Assembly: GCF_947347685.1 (NCBI RefSeq)
Contig: NW_026519085.1
Location: 1-64,000 of the forward strand
Source of the DNA: Pleuronectes platessa
Taxonomy: Eukaryota > Chordata > Actinopteri > Pleuronectiformes > Pleuronectidae
Direction: 5' to 3'
Length of the DNA stretch: 64,000 nt
The translations under genes and the position numbers were made by a program. The notes beneath the pieces were generated by a model that ran no database searches, was not told where the DNA came from, and was given only the letters and a program-made list of their open reading frames with translations. Positions 11,316 to 24,600 of the stretch are shown piece after piece. Numbering within the stretch: position 1 is the stretch's first letter; each line of letters opens with the position of its first letter.

Positions 11316-12819
11316 ACACATCAGGCCCCTCTTCGTTCAACCTGAAAGGTAAGAATGCAGGTAAGATCGACACAAATTCCACCAGAAATCAGAAATTCCG
11401 AACTAGCCCCTCCCACTTTTGGGGATTTGGGCGTTCGACCCCTTCCGAAGGTCGTAGAAGCTCGAAAATGGTACCAATCGATGCGCAATACCCCACTTGC
11501 CAGAAACAAATGCCCTCTCCCACTCTCTACGACCTTCACAAAAAAAGTTATTCAAGAATATCTCCTCGGGTTTTCGGCCATTTGCTACTTCGACCCCTTC
11601 CGAAGGTCGCAGGAGCTCGGGGATGGCACCAATCGATCCGCAGGACCCACATTAGTTCAATAGAAACCACTTTCCAAGTCTCTACGACCTTCAGAAAAAA
11701 AGTTATTCAAGAATATCTCCTTCTCCAATGTGCTTTCATCCCTAATCCTTACCTTAACCCTAGCTGTTTTAGCGACTTTCTTATTCAGAGGTTCTGGACT
11801 TCGATTCTATGCCTAGTCAGGTTCCTTAGACCCTTACCCTAACCACACCACCCCTTGCCTAAACCTAACCCCGCCCACTTTTCAGATTCGCTTGTTCGAC
11901 CCCTTCCCAAGGTCCTAGAAGCTCGGCGATGGTACCAATCGATCCGCAGTACCCCATTTAGTAGAGACAGACCCCCTTTCCAAGTCTCTACGACCTTCAC
12001 AGCAAAAGTTATTCTAGAATATCTCCTCAGCAGGCTATGCTAATGAGGCTGCCTAATTACAATCCCCTTTCTCTCAAATATCTCGGCATAGAAGACACCA
12101 AAACTCAAAATTACAGGATATTCACCATCCCAACAGAGAATTCTCCTCAGAAATGTCATTTTATCACATCAAATTCAAAACCCTAAATTCAGGAAAAACC
12201 ATGACCAAGGTGAACTCACACACAAGACAAGTTCCCCACAGATCAAACAGCTCATTAGACAAATCATGGAGAAATCCAAAATCAGTCGCTTGGAAGAATG
12301 ACAGTGAAGCATCTCCTTGGGCCGTGCGGTGTATGGGGCACAGGAGCTCTTCTGGGGGCCCAATCATGGGGGGCCAAGGAGGCAGTGGTCTGGACACACA
12401 TCAGGCCCCTCTTCGTTCAACCTGAAAGGTAAGAATGCAGGTAAGATCGACACAAATTCCACCAGAAATCAGAAATTCCGAACTAGCCCCTCCCACTTTT
12501 GGGGATTTGGGCGTTCGACCCCTTCCGAAGGTCGTAGAAGCTCGAAAATGGTACCAATCGATGCGCAATACCCCACTTGCCAGAAACAAATGCCCTCTCC
12601 CACTCTCTACGACCTTCACAAAAAAAGTTATTCAAGAATATCTCCTCGGGTTTTCGGCCATTTGCTACTTCGACCCCTTCCGAAGGTCGCAGGAGCTCGG
12701 GGATGGCACCAATCGATCCGCAGGACCCACATTAGTTCAATAGAAACCACTTTCCAAGTCTCTACGACCTTCAGAAAAAAAGTTATTCAAGAATATCTCC
12801 TTCTCCAATGTGCTTTCAT

Positions 12820-12885
12820 CCCTAATCCTAACCCTAACCCTAACCCTAACCCTAACCCTAACCCTAACCCTAACCCTAACCCTAA
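12820..12885 (+). repeat. ITS, first of a pair (copy of 3325)
   Basis: Register I distal, position 306 proximal; identical to 3325-3390. Confidence 0.96.
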
Positions 12886-12959
12886 ACCACTTTCCAAGTC
12901 TCTACGACCTTCAGAAAAAAAGTTATTCAAGAATATCTCCTTCTCCAATGTGCTTTCAT

Positions 12960-13017
12960 CCCTAACCCTAACCCTAACCCTAACCCTAACCCTAACCCTA
13001 ACCCTAACCCTAACCCC
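12960..13017 (+). repeat. ITS, second of a pair (copy of 3465)
   Basis: Register II distal, position 514 proximal; identical to 3465-3522. Confidence 0.95.
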
Positions 13018-13964
13018 GCCCACTTTTCAGATTCGCTTGTTCGACCCCTTCCCAAGGTCCTAGAAGCTCGGCGATGGTACCAATCGATCCGCAGTACCCC
13101 ATTTAGTAGAGACAGACCCCCTTTCCAAGTCTCTACGACCTTCACAGCAAAAGTTATTCTAGAATATCTCCTCAGCAGGCTATGCTAATGAGGCTGCCTA
13201 ATTACAATCCCCTTTCTCTCAAATATCTCGGCATAGAAGACACCAAAACTCAAAATTACAGGATATTCACCATCCCAACAGAGAATTCTCCTCAGAAATG
13301 TCATTTTATCACATCAAATTCAAAACCCTAAATTCAGGAAAAACCATGACCAAGGTGAACTCACACACAAGACAAGTTCCCCACAGATCAAACAGCTCAT
13401 TAGACAAATCATGGAGAAATCCAAAATCAGTCGCTTGGAAGAATGACAGTGAAGCATCTCCTTGGGCCGTGCGGTGTATGGGGCACAGGAGCTCTTCTGG
13501 GGGCCCAATCATGGGGGGCCAAGGAGGCAGTGGTCTGGACACACATCAGGCCCCTCTTCGTTCAACCTGAAAGGTAAGAATGCAGGTAAGATCGACACAA
13601 ATTCCACCAGAAATCAGAAATTCCGAACTAGCCCCTCCCACTTTTGGGGATTTGGGCGTTCGACCCCTTCCGAAGGTCGTAGAAGCTCGAAAATGGTACC
13701 AATCGATGCGCAATACCCCACTTGCCAGAAACAAATGCCCTCTCCCACTCTCTACGACCTTCACAAAAAAAGTTATTCAAGAATATCTCCTCGGGTTTTC
13801 GGCCATTTGCTACTTCGACCCCTTCCGAAGGTCGCAGGAGCTCGGGGATGGCACCAATCGATCCGCAGGACCCACATTAGTTCAATAGAAACCACTTTCC
13901 AAGTCTCTACGACCTTCAGAAAAAAAGTTATTCAAGAATATCTCCTTCTCCAATGTGCTTTCAT

Positions 13965-14224
13965 CCCTAATCCTAACCCTAACCCTAACCCTAACCCTAA
14001 CCCTAACCCTAACCCTAACCCTAACCCTAACCCTAACCCTAACCCTAACCCTAACCCTAACCCTAACCCTAACCCTAACCCTAACCCTAACCCTAACCCT
14101 AACCCTAACCCTAACCCTAACCCTAACCCTAACCCTAACCCTAACCCTAACCCTAACCCTAACCCTAACCCTAACCCTAACCCTAACCCTAACCCTAACC
14201 CTAACCCTAACCCTAACCCTAACA
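13965..14224 (+). repeat. Long ITS (~260 bp), perfect repeats
   Basis: Distal flank: seed, register I. Proximal flank: position 1036, as at 11010-11315, but about 46 bp shorter and free of variant repeats. The two tracts are copies of one event whose lengths have since diverged. Confidence 0.96.
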
Positions 14225-15727
14225 CACATCAGGCCCCTCTTCGTTCAACCTGAAAGGTAAGAATGCAGGTAAGATCGACACAAATTCCACCAGAAATCAG
14301 AAATTCCGAACTAGCCCCTCCCACTTTTGGGGATTTGGGCGTTCGACCCCTTCCGAAGGTCGTAGAAGCTCGAAAATGGTACCAATCGATGCGCAATACC
14401 CCACTTGCCAGAAACAAATGCCCTCTCCCACTCTCTACGACCTTCACAAAAAAAGTTATTCAAGAATATCTCCTCGGGTTTTCGGCCATTTGCTACTTCG
14501 ACCCCTTCCGAAGGTCGCAGGAGCTCGGGGATGGCACCAATCGATCCGCAGGACCCACATTAGTTCAATAGAAACCACTTTCCAAGTCTCTACGACCTTC
14601 AGAAAAAAAGTTATTCAAGAATATCTCCTTCTCCAATGTGCTTTCATCCCTAATCCTTACCTTAACCCTAGCTGTTTTAGCGACTTTCTTATTCAGAGGT
14701 TCTGGACTTCGATTCTATGCCTAGTCAGGTTCCTTAGACCCTTACCCTAACCACACCACCCCTTGCCTAAACCTAACCCCGCCCACTTTTCAGATTCGCT
14801 TGTTCGACCCCTTCCCAAGGTCCTAGAAGCTCGGCGATGGTACCAATCGATCCGCAGTACCCCATTTAGTAGAGACAGACCCCCTTTCCAAGTCTCTACG
14901 ACCTTCACAGCAAAAGTTATTCTAGAATATCTCCTCAGCAGGCTATGCTAATGAGGCTGCCTAATTACAATCCCCTTTCTCTCAAATATCTCGGCATAGA
15001 AGACACCAAAACTCAAAATTACAGGATATTCACCATCCCAACAGAGAATTCTCCTCAGAAATGTCATTTTATCACATCAAATTCAAAACCCTAAATTCAG
15101 GAAAAACCATGACCAAGGTGAACTCACACACAAGACAAGTTCCCCACAGATCAAACAGCTCATTAGACAAATCATGGAGAAATCCAAAATCAGTCGCTTG
15201 GAAGAATGACAGTGAAGCATCTCCTTGGGCCGTGCGGTGTATGGGGCACAGGAGCTCTTCTGGGGGCCCAATCATGGGGGGCCAAGGAGGCAGTGGTCTG
15301 GACACACATCAGGCCCCTCTTCGTTCAACCTGAAAGGTAAGAATGCAGGTAAGATCGACACAAATTCCACCAGAAATCAGAAATTCCGAACTAGCCCCTC
15401 CCACTTTTGGGGATTTGGGCGTTCGACCCCTTCCGAAGGTCGTAGAAGCTCGAAAATGGTACCAATCGATGCGCAATACCCCACTTGCCAGAAACAAATG
15501 CCCTCTCCCACTCTCTACGACCTTCACAAAAAAAGTTATTCAAGAATATCTCCTCGGGTTTTCGGCCATTTGCTACTTCGACCCCTTCCGAAGGTCGCAG
15601 GAGCTCGGGGATGGCACCAATCGATCCGCAGGACCCACATTAGTTCAATAGAAACCACTTTCCAAGTCTCTACGACCTTCAGAAAAAAAGTTATTCAAGA
15701 ATATCTCCTTCTCCAATGTGCTTTCAT

Positions 15728-15793
15728 CCCTAATCCTAACCCTAACCCTAACCCTAACCCTAACCCTAACCCTAACCCTAACCCTAACCCTAA
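15728..15793 (+). repeat. ITS, first of a pair (copy of 3325)
   Basis: Register I distal, position 306 proximal; fourth copy of this junction. Confidence 0.96.
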
Positions 15794-15867
15794 ACCACTT
15801 TCCAAGTCTCTACGACCTTCAGAAAAAAAGTTATTCAAGAATATCTCCTTCTCCAATGTGCTTTCAT

Positions 15868-15925
15868 CCCTAACCCTAACCCTAACCCTAACCCTAACCC
15901 TAACCCTAACCCTAACCCTAACCCC
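15868..15925 (+). repeat. ITS, second of a pair (copy of 3465)
   Basis: Register II distal, position 514 proximal; fourth copy of this junction. Confidence 0.95.
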
Positions 15926-18900
15926 GCCCACTTTTCAGATTCGCTTGTTCGACCCCTTCCCAAGGTCCTAGAAGCTCGGCGATGGTACCAATCGATCCGC
16001 AGTACCCCATTTAGTAGAGACAGACCCCCTTTCCAAGTCTCTACGACCTTCACAGCAAAAGTTATTCTAGAATATCTCCTCAGCAGGCTATGCTAATGAG
16101 GCTGCCTAATTACAATCCCCTTTCTCTCAAATATCTCGGCATAGAAGACACCAAAACTCAAAATTACAGGATATTCACCATCCCAACAGAGAATTCTCCT
16201 CAGAAATGTCATTTTATCACATCAAATTCAAAACCCTAAATTCAGGAAAAACCATGACCAAGGTGAACTCACACACAAGACAAGTTCCCCACAGATCAAA
16301 CAGCTCATTAGACAAATCATGGAGAAATCCAAAATCAGTCGCTTGGAAGAATGACAGTGAAGCATCTCCTTGGGCCGTGCGGTGTATGGGGCACAGGAGC
16401 TCTTCTGGGGGCCCAATCATGGGGGGCCAAGGAGGCAGTGGTCTGGACACACATCAGGCCCCTCTTCGTTCAACCTGAAAGGTAAGAATGCAGGTAAGAT
16501 CGACACAAATTCCACCAGAAATCAGAAATTCCGAACTAGCCCCTCCCACTTTTGGGGATTTGGGCGTTCGACCCCTTCCGAAGGTCGTAGAAGCTCGAAA
16601 ATGGTACCAATCGATGCGCAATACCCCACTTGCCAGAAACAAATGCCCTCTCCCACTCTCTACGACCTTCACAAAAAAAGTTATTCAAGAATATCTCCTC
16701 GGGTTTTCGGCCATTTGCTACTTCGACCCCTTCCGAAGGTCGCAGGAGCTCGGGGATGGCACCAATCGATCCGCAGGACCCACATTAGTTCAATAGAAAC
16801 CACTTTCCAAGTCTCTACGACCTTCAGAAAAAAAGTTATTCAAGAATATCTCCTTCTCCAATGTGCTTTCATCCCTAATCCTTACCTTAACCCTAGCTGT
16901 TTTAGCGACTTTCTTATTCAGAGGTTCTGGACTTCGATTCTATGCCTAGTCAGGTTCCTTAGACCCTTACCCTAACCACACCACCCCTTGCCTAAACCTA
17001 ACCCCGCCCACTTTTCAGATTCGCTTGTTCGACCCCTTCCCAAGGTCCTAGAAGCTCGGCGATGGTACCAATCGATCCGCAGTACCCCATTTAGTAGAGA
17101 CAGACCCCCTTTCCAAGTCTCTACGACCTTCACAGCAAAAGTTATTCTAGAATATCTCCTCAGCAGGCTATGCTAATGAGGCTGCCTAATTACAATCCCC
17201 TTTCTCTCAAATATCTCGGCATAGAAGACACCAAAACTCAAAATTACAGGATATTCACCATCCCAACAGAGAATTCTCCTCAGAAATGTCATTTTATCAC
17301 ATCAAATTCAAAACCCTAAATTCAGGAAAAACCATGACCAAGGTGAACTCACACACAAGACAAGTTCCCCACAGATCAAACAGCTCATTAGACAAATCAT
17401 GGAGAAATCCAAAATCAGTCGCTTGGAAGAATGACAGTGAAGCATCTCCTTGGGCCGTGCGGTGTATGGGGCACAGGAGCTCTTCTGGGGGCCCAATCAT
17501 GGGGGGCCAAGGAGGCAGTGGTCTGGACACACATCAGGCCCCTCTTCGTTCAACCTGAAAGGTAAGAATGCAGGTAAGATCGACACAAATTCCACCAGAA
17601 ATCAGAAATTCCGAACTAGCCCCTCCCACTTTTGGGGATTTGGGCGTTCGACCCCTTCCGAAGGTCGTAGAAGCTCGAAAATGGTACCAATCGATGCGCA
17701 ATACCCCACTTGCCAGAAACAAATGCCCTCTCCCACTCTCTACGACCTTCACAAAAAAAGTTATTCAAGAATATCTCCTCGGGTTTTCGGCCATTTGCTA
17801 CTTCGACCCCTTCCGAAGGTCGCAGGAGCTCGGGGATGGCACCAATCGATCCGCAGGACCCACATTAGTTCAATAGAAACCACTTTCCAAGTCTCTACGA
17901 CCTTCAGAAAAAAAGTTATTCAAGAATATCTCCTTCTCCAATGTGCTTTCATCCCTAATCCTTACCTTAACCCTAGCTGTTTTAGCGACTTTCTTATTCA
18001 GAGGTTCTGGACTTCGATTCTATGCCTAGTCAGGTTCCTTAGACCCTTACCCTAACCACACCACCCCTTGCCTAAACCTAACCCCGCCCACTTTTCAGAT
18101 TCGCTTGTTCGACCCCTTCCCAAGGTCCTAGAAGCTCGGCGATGGTACCAATCGATCCGCAGTACCCCATTTAGTAGAGACAGACCCCCTTTCCAAGTCT
18201 CTACGACCTTCACAGCAAAAGTTATTCTAGAATATCTCCTCAGCAGGCTATGCTAATGAGGCTGCCTAATTACAATCCCCTTTCTCTCAAATATCTCGGC
18301 ATAGAAGACACCAAAACTCAAAATTACAGGATATTCACCATCCCAACAGAGAATTCTCCTCAGAAATGTCATTTTATCACATCAAATTCAAAACCCTAAA
18401 TTCAGGAAAAACCATGACCAAGGTGAACTCACACACAAGACAAGTTCCCCACAGATCAAACAGCTCATTAGACAAATCATGGAGAAATCCAAAATCAGTC
18501 GCTTGGAAGAATGACAGTGAAGCATCTCCTTGGGCCGTGCGGTGTATGGGGCACAGGAGCTCTTCTGGGGGCCCAATCATGGGGGGCCAAGGAGGCAGTG
18601 GTCTGGACACACATCAGGCCCCTCTTCGTTCAACCTGAAAGGTAAGAATGCAGGTAAGATCGACACAAATTCCACCAGAAATCAGAAATTCCGAACTAGC
18701 CCCTCCCACTTTTGGGGATTTGGGCGTTCGACCCCTTCCGAAGGTCGTAGAAGCTCGAAAATGGTACCAATCGATGCGCAATACCCCACTTGCCAGAAAC
18801 AAATGCCCTCTCCCACTCTCTACGACCTTCACAAAAAAAGTTATTCAAGAATATCTCCTCGGGTTTTCGGCCATTTGCTACTTCGACCCCTTCCGAAGGT

Positions 18901-20112
18901 CGCAGGAGCTCGGGGATGGCACCAATCGATCCGCAGGACCCACATTAGTTCAATAGAAACCACTTTCCAAGTCTCTACGACCTTCAGAAAAAAAGTTATT
19001 CAAGAATATCTCCTTCTCCAATGTGCTTTCATCCCTAATCCTTACCTTAACCCTAGCTGTTTTAGCGACTTTCTTATTCAGAGGTTCTGGACTTCGATTC
19101 TATGCCTAGTCAGGTTCCTTAGACCCTTACCCTAACCACACCACCCCTTGCCTAAACCTAACCCCGCCCACTTTTCAGATTCGCTTGTTCGACCCCTTCC
19201 CAAGGTCCTAGAAGCTCGGCGATGGTACCAATCGATCCGCAGTACCCCATTTAGTAGAGACAGACCCCCTTTCCAAGTCTCTACGACCTTCACAGCAAAA
19301 GTTATTCTAGAATATCTCCTCAGCAGGCTATGCTAATGAGGCTGCCTAATTACAATCCCCTTTCTCTCAAATATCTCGGCATAGAAGACACCAAAACTCA
19401 AAATTACAGGATATTCACCATCCCAACAGAGAATTCTCCTCAGAAATGTCATTTTATCACATCAAATTCAAAACCCTAAATTCAGGAAAAACCATGACCA
19501 AGGTGAACTCACACACAAGACAAGTTCCCCACAGATCAAACAGCTCATTAGACAAATCATGGAGAAATCCAAAATCAGTCGCTTGGAAGAATGACAGTGA
19601 AGCATCTCCTTGGGCCGTGCGGTGTATGGGGCACAGGAGCTCTTCTGGGGGCCCAATCATGGGGGGCCAAGGAGGCAGTGGTCTGGACACACATCAGGCC
19701 CCTCTTCGTTCAACCTGAAAGGTAAGAATGCAGGTAAGATCGACACAAATTCCACCAGAAATCAGAAATTCCGAACTAGCCCCTCCCACTTTTGGGGATT
19801 TGGGCGTTCGACCCCTTCCGAAGGTCGTAGAAGCTCGAAAATGGTACCAATCGATGCGCAATACCCCACTTGCCAGAAACAAATGCCCTCTCCCACTCTC
19901 TACGACCTTCACAAAAAAAGTTATTCAAGAATATCTCCTCGGGTTTTCGGCCATTTGCTACTTCGACCCCTTCCGAAGGTCGCAGGAGCTCGGGGATGGC
20001 ACCAATCGATCCGCAGGACCCACATTAGTTCAATAGAAACCACTTTCCAAGTCTCTACGACCTTCAGAAAAAAAGTTATTCAAGAATATCTCCTTCTCCA
20101 ATGTGCTTTCAT

Positions 20113-20164
20113 CCCTAATCCTAACCCTAACCCTAACCCTAACCCTAACCCTAACCCTAACCCT
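20113..20164 (+). repeat. ITS
   Basis: About 52 bp. Seed register I distal. Proximal flank: position about 175 in s1 (CCTTCACAAAA), CCT shared. A 204-bp fragment (end of s1 plus s2) follows, up to the next ITS. Confidence 0.96.
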
Positions 20165-20368
20165 TCACAAAAAAAGTTATTCAAGAATATCTCCTCGGGT
20201 TTTCGGCCATTTGCTACTTCGACCCCTTCCGAAGGTCGCAGGAGCTCGGGGATGGCACCAATCGATCCGCAGGACCCACATTAGTTCAATAGAAACCACT
20301 TTCCAAGTCTCTACGACCTTCAGAAAAAAAGTTATTCAAGAATATCTCCTTCTCCAATGTGCTTTCAT

Positions 20369-20418
20369 CCCTAATCCTAACCCTAACCCTAACCCTAACC
20401 CTAACCCTAACCCTAACC
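20369..20418 (+). repeat. ITS
   Basis: About 50 bp. Seed register I distal. Proximal flank: position about 330 in s2 (CCTTCAGAAAA), ACC shared. The next seed downstream (20469) is intact. Confidence 0.96.
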
Positions 20419-21548
20419 TTCAGAAAAAAAGTTATTCAAGAATATCTCCTTCTCCAATGTGCTTTCATCCCTAATCCTTACCTTAACCCTAGCTGTTTTA
20501 GCGACTTTCTTATTCAGAGGTTCTGGACTTCGATTCTATGCCTAGTCAGGTTCCTTAGACCCTTACCCTAACCACACCACCCCTTGCCTAAACCTAACCC
20601 CGCCCACTTTTCAGATTCGCTTGTTCGACCCCTTCCCAAGGTCCTAGAAGCTCGGCGATGGTACCAATCGATCCGCAGTACCCCATTTAGTAGAGACAGA
20701 CCCCCTTTCCAAGTCTCTACGACCTTCACAGCAAAAGTTATTCTAGAATATCTCCTCAGCAGGCTATGCTAATGAGGCTGCCTAATTACAATCCCCTTTC
20801 TCTCAAATATCTCGGCATAGAAGACACCAAAACTCAAAATTACAGGATATTCACCATCCCAACAGAGAATTCTCCTCAGAAATGTCATTTTATCACATCA
20901 AATTCAAAACCCTAAATTCAGGAAAAACCATGACCAAGGTGAACTCACACACAAGACAAGTTCCCCACAGATCAAACAGCTCATTAGACAAATCATGGAG
21001 AAATCCAAAATCAGTCGCTTGGAAGAATGACAGTGAAGCATCTCCTTGGGCCGTGCGGTGTATGGGGCACAGGAGCTCTTCTGGGGGCCCAATCATGGGG
21101 GGCCAAGGAGGCAGTGGTCTGGACACACATCAGGCCCCTCTTCGTTCAACCTGAAAGGTAAGAATGCAGGTAAGATCGACACAAATTCCACCAGAAATCA
21201 GAAATTCCGAACTAGCCCCTCCCACTTTTGGGGATTTGGGCGTTCGACCCCTTCCGAAGGTCGTAGAAGCTCGAAAATGGTACCAATCGATGCGCAATAC
21301 CCCACTTGCCAGAAACAAATGCCCTCTCCCACTCTCTACGACCTTCACAAAAAAAGTTATTCAAGAATATCTCCTCGGGTTTTCGGCCATTTGCTACTTC
21401 GACCCCTTCCGAAGGTCGCAGGAGCTCGGGGATGGCACCAATCGATCCGCAGGACCCACATTAGTTCAATAGAAACCACTTTCCAAGTCTCTACGACCTT
21501 CAGAAAAAAAGTTATTCAAGAATATCTCCTTCTCCAATGTGCTTTCAT

Positions 21549-21601
21549 CCCTAATCCTAACCCTAACCCTAACCCTAACCCTAACCCTAACCCTAACCCT
21601 A
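21549..21601 (+). repeat. ITS within an otherwise intact seed
   Basis: Seed register I distal. The proximal side rejoins the seed itself at AACCCTAGCTG (position about 403). The net effect is a 30-bp expansion, giving a 1,110-bp unit. This is the one ITS that could equally come from repeat slippage inside the seed. Confidence 0.93.
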
Positions 21602-24600
21602 GCTGTTTTAGCGACTTTCTTATTCAGAGGTTCTGGACTTCGATTCTATGCCTAGTCAGGTTCCTTAGACCCTTACCCTAACCACACCACCCCTTGCCTA
21701 AACCTAACCCCGCCCACTTTTCAGATTCGCTTGTTCGACCCCTTCCCAAGGTCCTAGAAGCTCGGCGATGGTACCAATCGATCCGCAGTACCCCATTTAG
21801 TAGAGACAGACCCCCTTTCCAAGTCTCTACGACCTTCACAGCAAAAGTTATTCTAGAATATCTCCTCAGCAGGCTATGCTAATGAGGCTGCCTAATTACA
21901 ATCCCCTTTCTCTCAAATATCTCGGCATAGAAGACACCAAAACTCAAAATTACAGGATATTCACCATCCCAACAGAGAATTCTCCTCAGAAATGTCATTT
22001 TATCACATCAAATTCAAAACCCTAAATTCAGGAAAAACCATGACCAAGGTGAACTCACACACAAGACAAGTTCCCCACAGATCAAACAGCTCATTAGACA
22101 AATCATGGAGAAATCCAAAATCAGTCGCTTGGAAGAATGACAGTGAAGCATCTCCTTGGGCCGTGCGGTGTATGGGGCACAGGAGCTCTTCTGGGGGCCC
22201 AATCATGGGGGGCCAAGGAGGCAGTGGTCTGGACACACATCAGGCCCCTCTTCGTTCAACCTGAAAGGTAAGAATGCAGGTAAGATCGACACAAATTCCA
22301 CCAGAAATCAGAAATTCCGAACTAGCCCCTCCCACTTTTGGGGATTTGGGCGTTCGACCCCTTCCGAAGGTCGTAGAAGCTCGAAAATGGTACCAATCGA
22401 TGCGCAATACCCCACTTGCCAGAAACAAATGCCCTCTCCCACTCTCTACGACCTTCACAAAAAAAGTTATTCAAGAATATCTCCTCGGGTTTTCGGCCAT
22501 TTGCTACTTCGACCCCTTCCGAAGGTCGCAGGAGCTCGGGGATGGCACCAATCGATCCGCAGGACCCACATTAGTTCAATAGAAACCACTTTCCAAGTCT
22601 CTACGACCTTCAGAAAAAAAGTTATTCAAGAATATCTCCTTCTCCAATGTGCTTTCATCCCTAATCCTTACCTTAACCCTAGCTGTTTTAGCGACTTTCT
22701 TATTCAGAGGTTCTGGACTTCGATTCTATGCCTAGTCAGGTTCCTTAGACCCTTACCCTAACCACACCACCCCTTGCCTAAACCTAACCCCGCCCACTTT
22801 TCAGATTCGCTTGTTCGACCCCTTCCCAAGGTCCTAGAAGCTCGGCGATGGTACCAATCGATCCGCAGTACCCCATTTAGTAGAGACAGACCCCCTTTCC
22901 AAGTCTCTACGACCTTCACAGCAAAAGTTATTCTAGAATATCTCCTCAGCAGGCTATGCTAATGAGGCTGCCTAATTACAATCCCCTTTCTCTCAAATAT
23001 CTCGGCATAGAAGACACCAAAACTCAAAATTACAGGATATTCACCATCCCAACAGAGAATTCTCCTCAGAAATGTCATTTTATCACATCAAATTCAAAAC
23101 CCTAAATTCAGGAAAAACCATGACCAAGGTGAACTCACACACAAGACAAGTTCCCCACAGATCAAACAGCTCATTAGACAAATCATGGAGAAATCCAAAA
23201 TCAGTCGCTTGGAAGAATGACAGTGAAGCATCTCCTTGGGCCGTGCGGTGTATGGGGCACAGGAGCTCTTCTGGGGGCCCAATCATGGGGGGCCAAGGAG
23301 GCAGTGGTCTGGACACACATCAGGCCCCTCTTCGTTCAACCTGAAAGGTAAGAATGCAGGTAAGATCGACACAAATTCCACCAGAAATCAGAAATTCCGA
23401 ACTAGCCCCTCCCACTTTTGGGGATTTGGGCGTTCGACCCCTTCCGAAGGTCGTAGAAGCTCGAAAATGGTACCAATCGATGCGCAATACCCCACTTGCC
23501 AGAAACAAATGCCCTCTCCCACTCTCTACGACCTTCACAAAAAAAGTTATTCAAGAATATCTCCTCGGGTTTTCGGCCATTTGCTACTTCGACCCCTTCC
23601 GAAGGTCGCAGGAGCTCGGGGATGGCACCAATCGATCCGCAGGACCCACATTAGTTCAATAGAAACCACTTTCCAAGTCTCTACGACCTTCAGAAAAAAA
23701 GTTATTCAAGAATATCTCCTTCTCCAATGTGCTTTCATCCCTAATCCTTACCTTAACCCTAGCTGTTTTAGCGACTTTCTTATTCAGAGGTTCTGGACTT
23801 CGATTCTATGCCTAGTCAGGTTCCTTAGACCCTTACCCTAACCACACCACCCCTTGCCTAAACCTAACCCCGCCCACTTTTCAGATTCGCTTGTTCGACC
23901 CCTTCCCAAGGTCCTAGAAGCTCGGCGATGGTACCAATCGATCCGCAGTACCCCATTTAGTAGAGACAGACCCCCTTTCCAAGTCTCTACGACCTTCACA
24001 GCAAAAGTTATTCTAGAATATCTCCTCAGCAGGCTATGCTAATGAGGCTGCCTAATTACAATCCCCTTTCTCTCAAATATCTCGGCATAGAAGACACCAA
24101 AACTCAAAATTACAGGATATTCACCATCCCAACAGAGAATTCTCCTCAGAAATGTCATTTTATCACATCAAATTCAAAACCCTAAATTCAGGAAAAACCA
24201 TGACCAAGGTGAACTCACACACAAGACAAGTTCCCCACAGATCAAACAGCTCATTAGACAAATCATGGAGAAATCCAAAATCAGTCGCTTGGAAGAATGA
24301 CAGTGAAGCATCTCCTTGGGCCGTGCGGTGTATGGGGCACAGGAGCTCTTCTGGGGGCCCAATCATGGGGGGCCAAGGAGGCAGTGGTCTGGACACACAT
24401 CAGGCCCCTCTTCGTTCAACCTGAAAGGTAAGAATGCAGGTAAGATCGACACAAATTCCACCAGAAATCAGAAATTCCGAACTAGCCCCTCCCACTTTTG
24501 GGGATTTGGGCGTTCGACCCCTTCCGAAGGTCGTAGAAGCTCGAAAATGGTACCAATCGATGCGCAATACCCCACTTGCCAGAAACAAATGCCCTCTCCC

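Noticed and set aside
13882..14260. Long frames of Asn-Pro, Leu-Thr, Val-Arg or Gly-Leu dipeptides
   Set aside because: These are the six translations of CCCTAA/TTAGGG in ITSs and carry no coding evidence. Telomeric RNA translation is conceivable but nothing here supports it.
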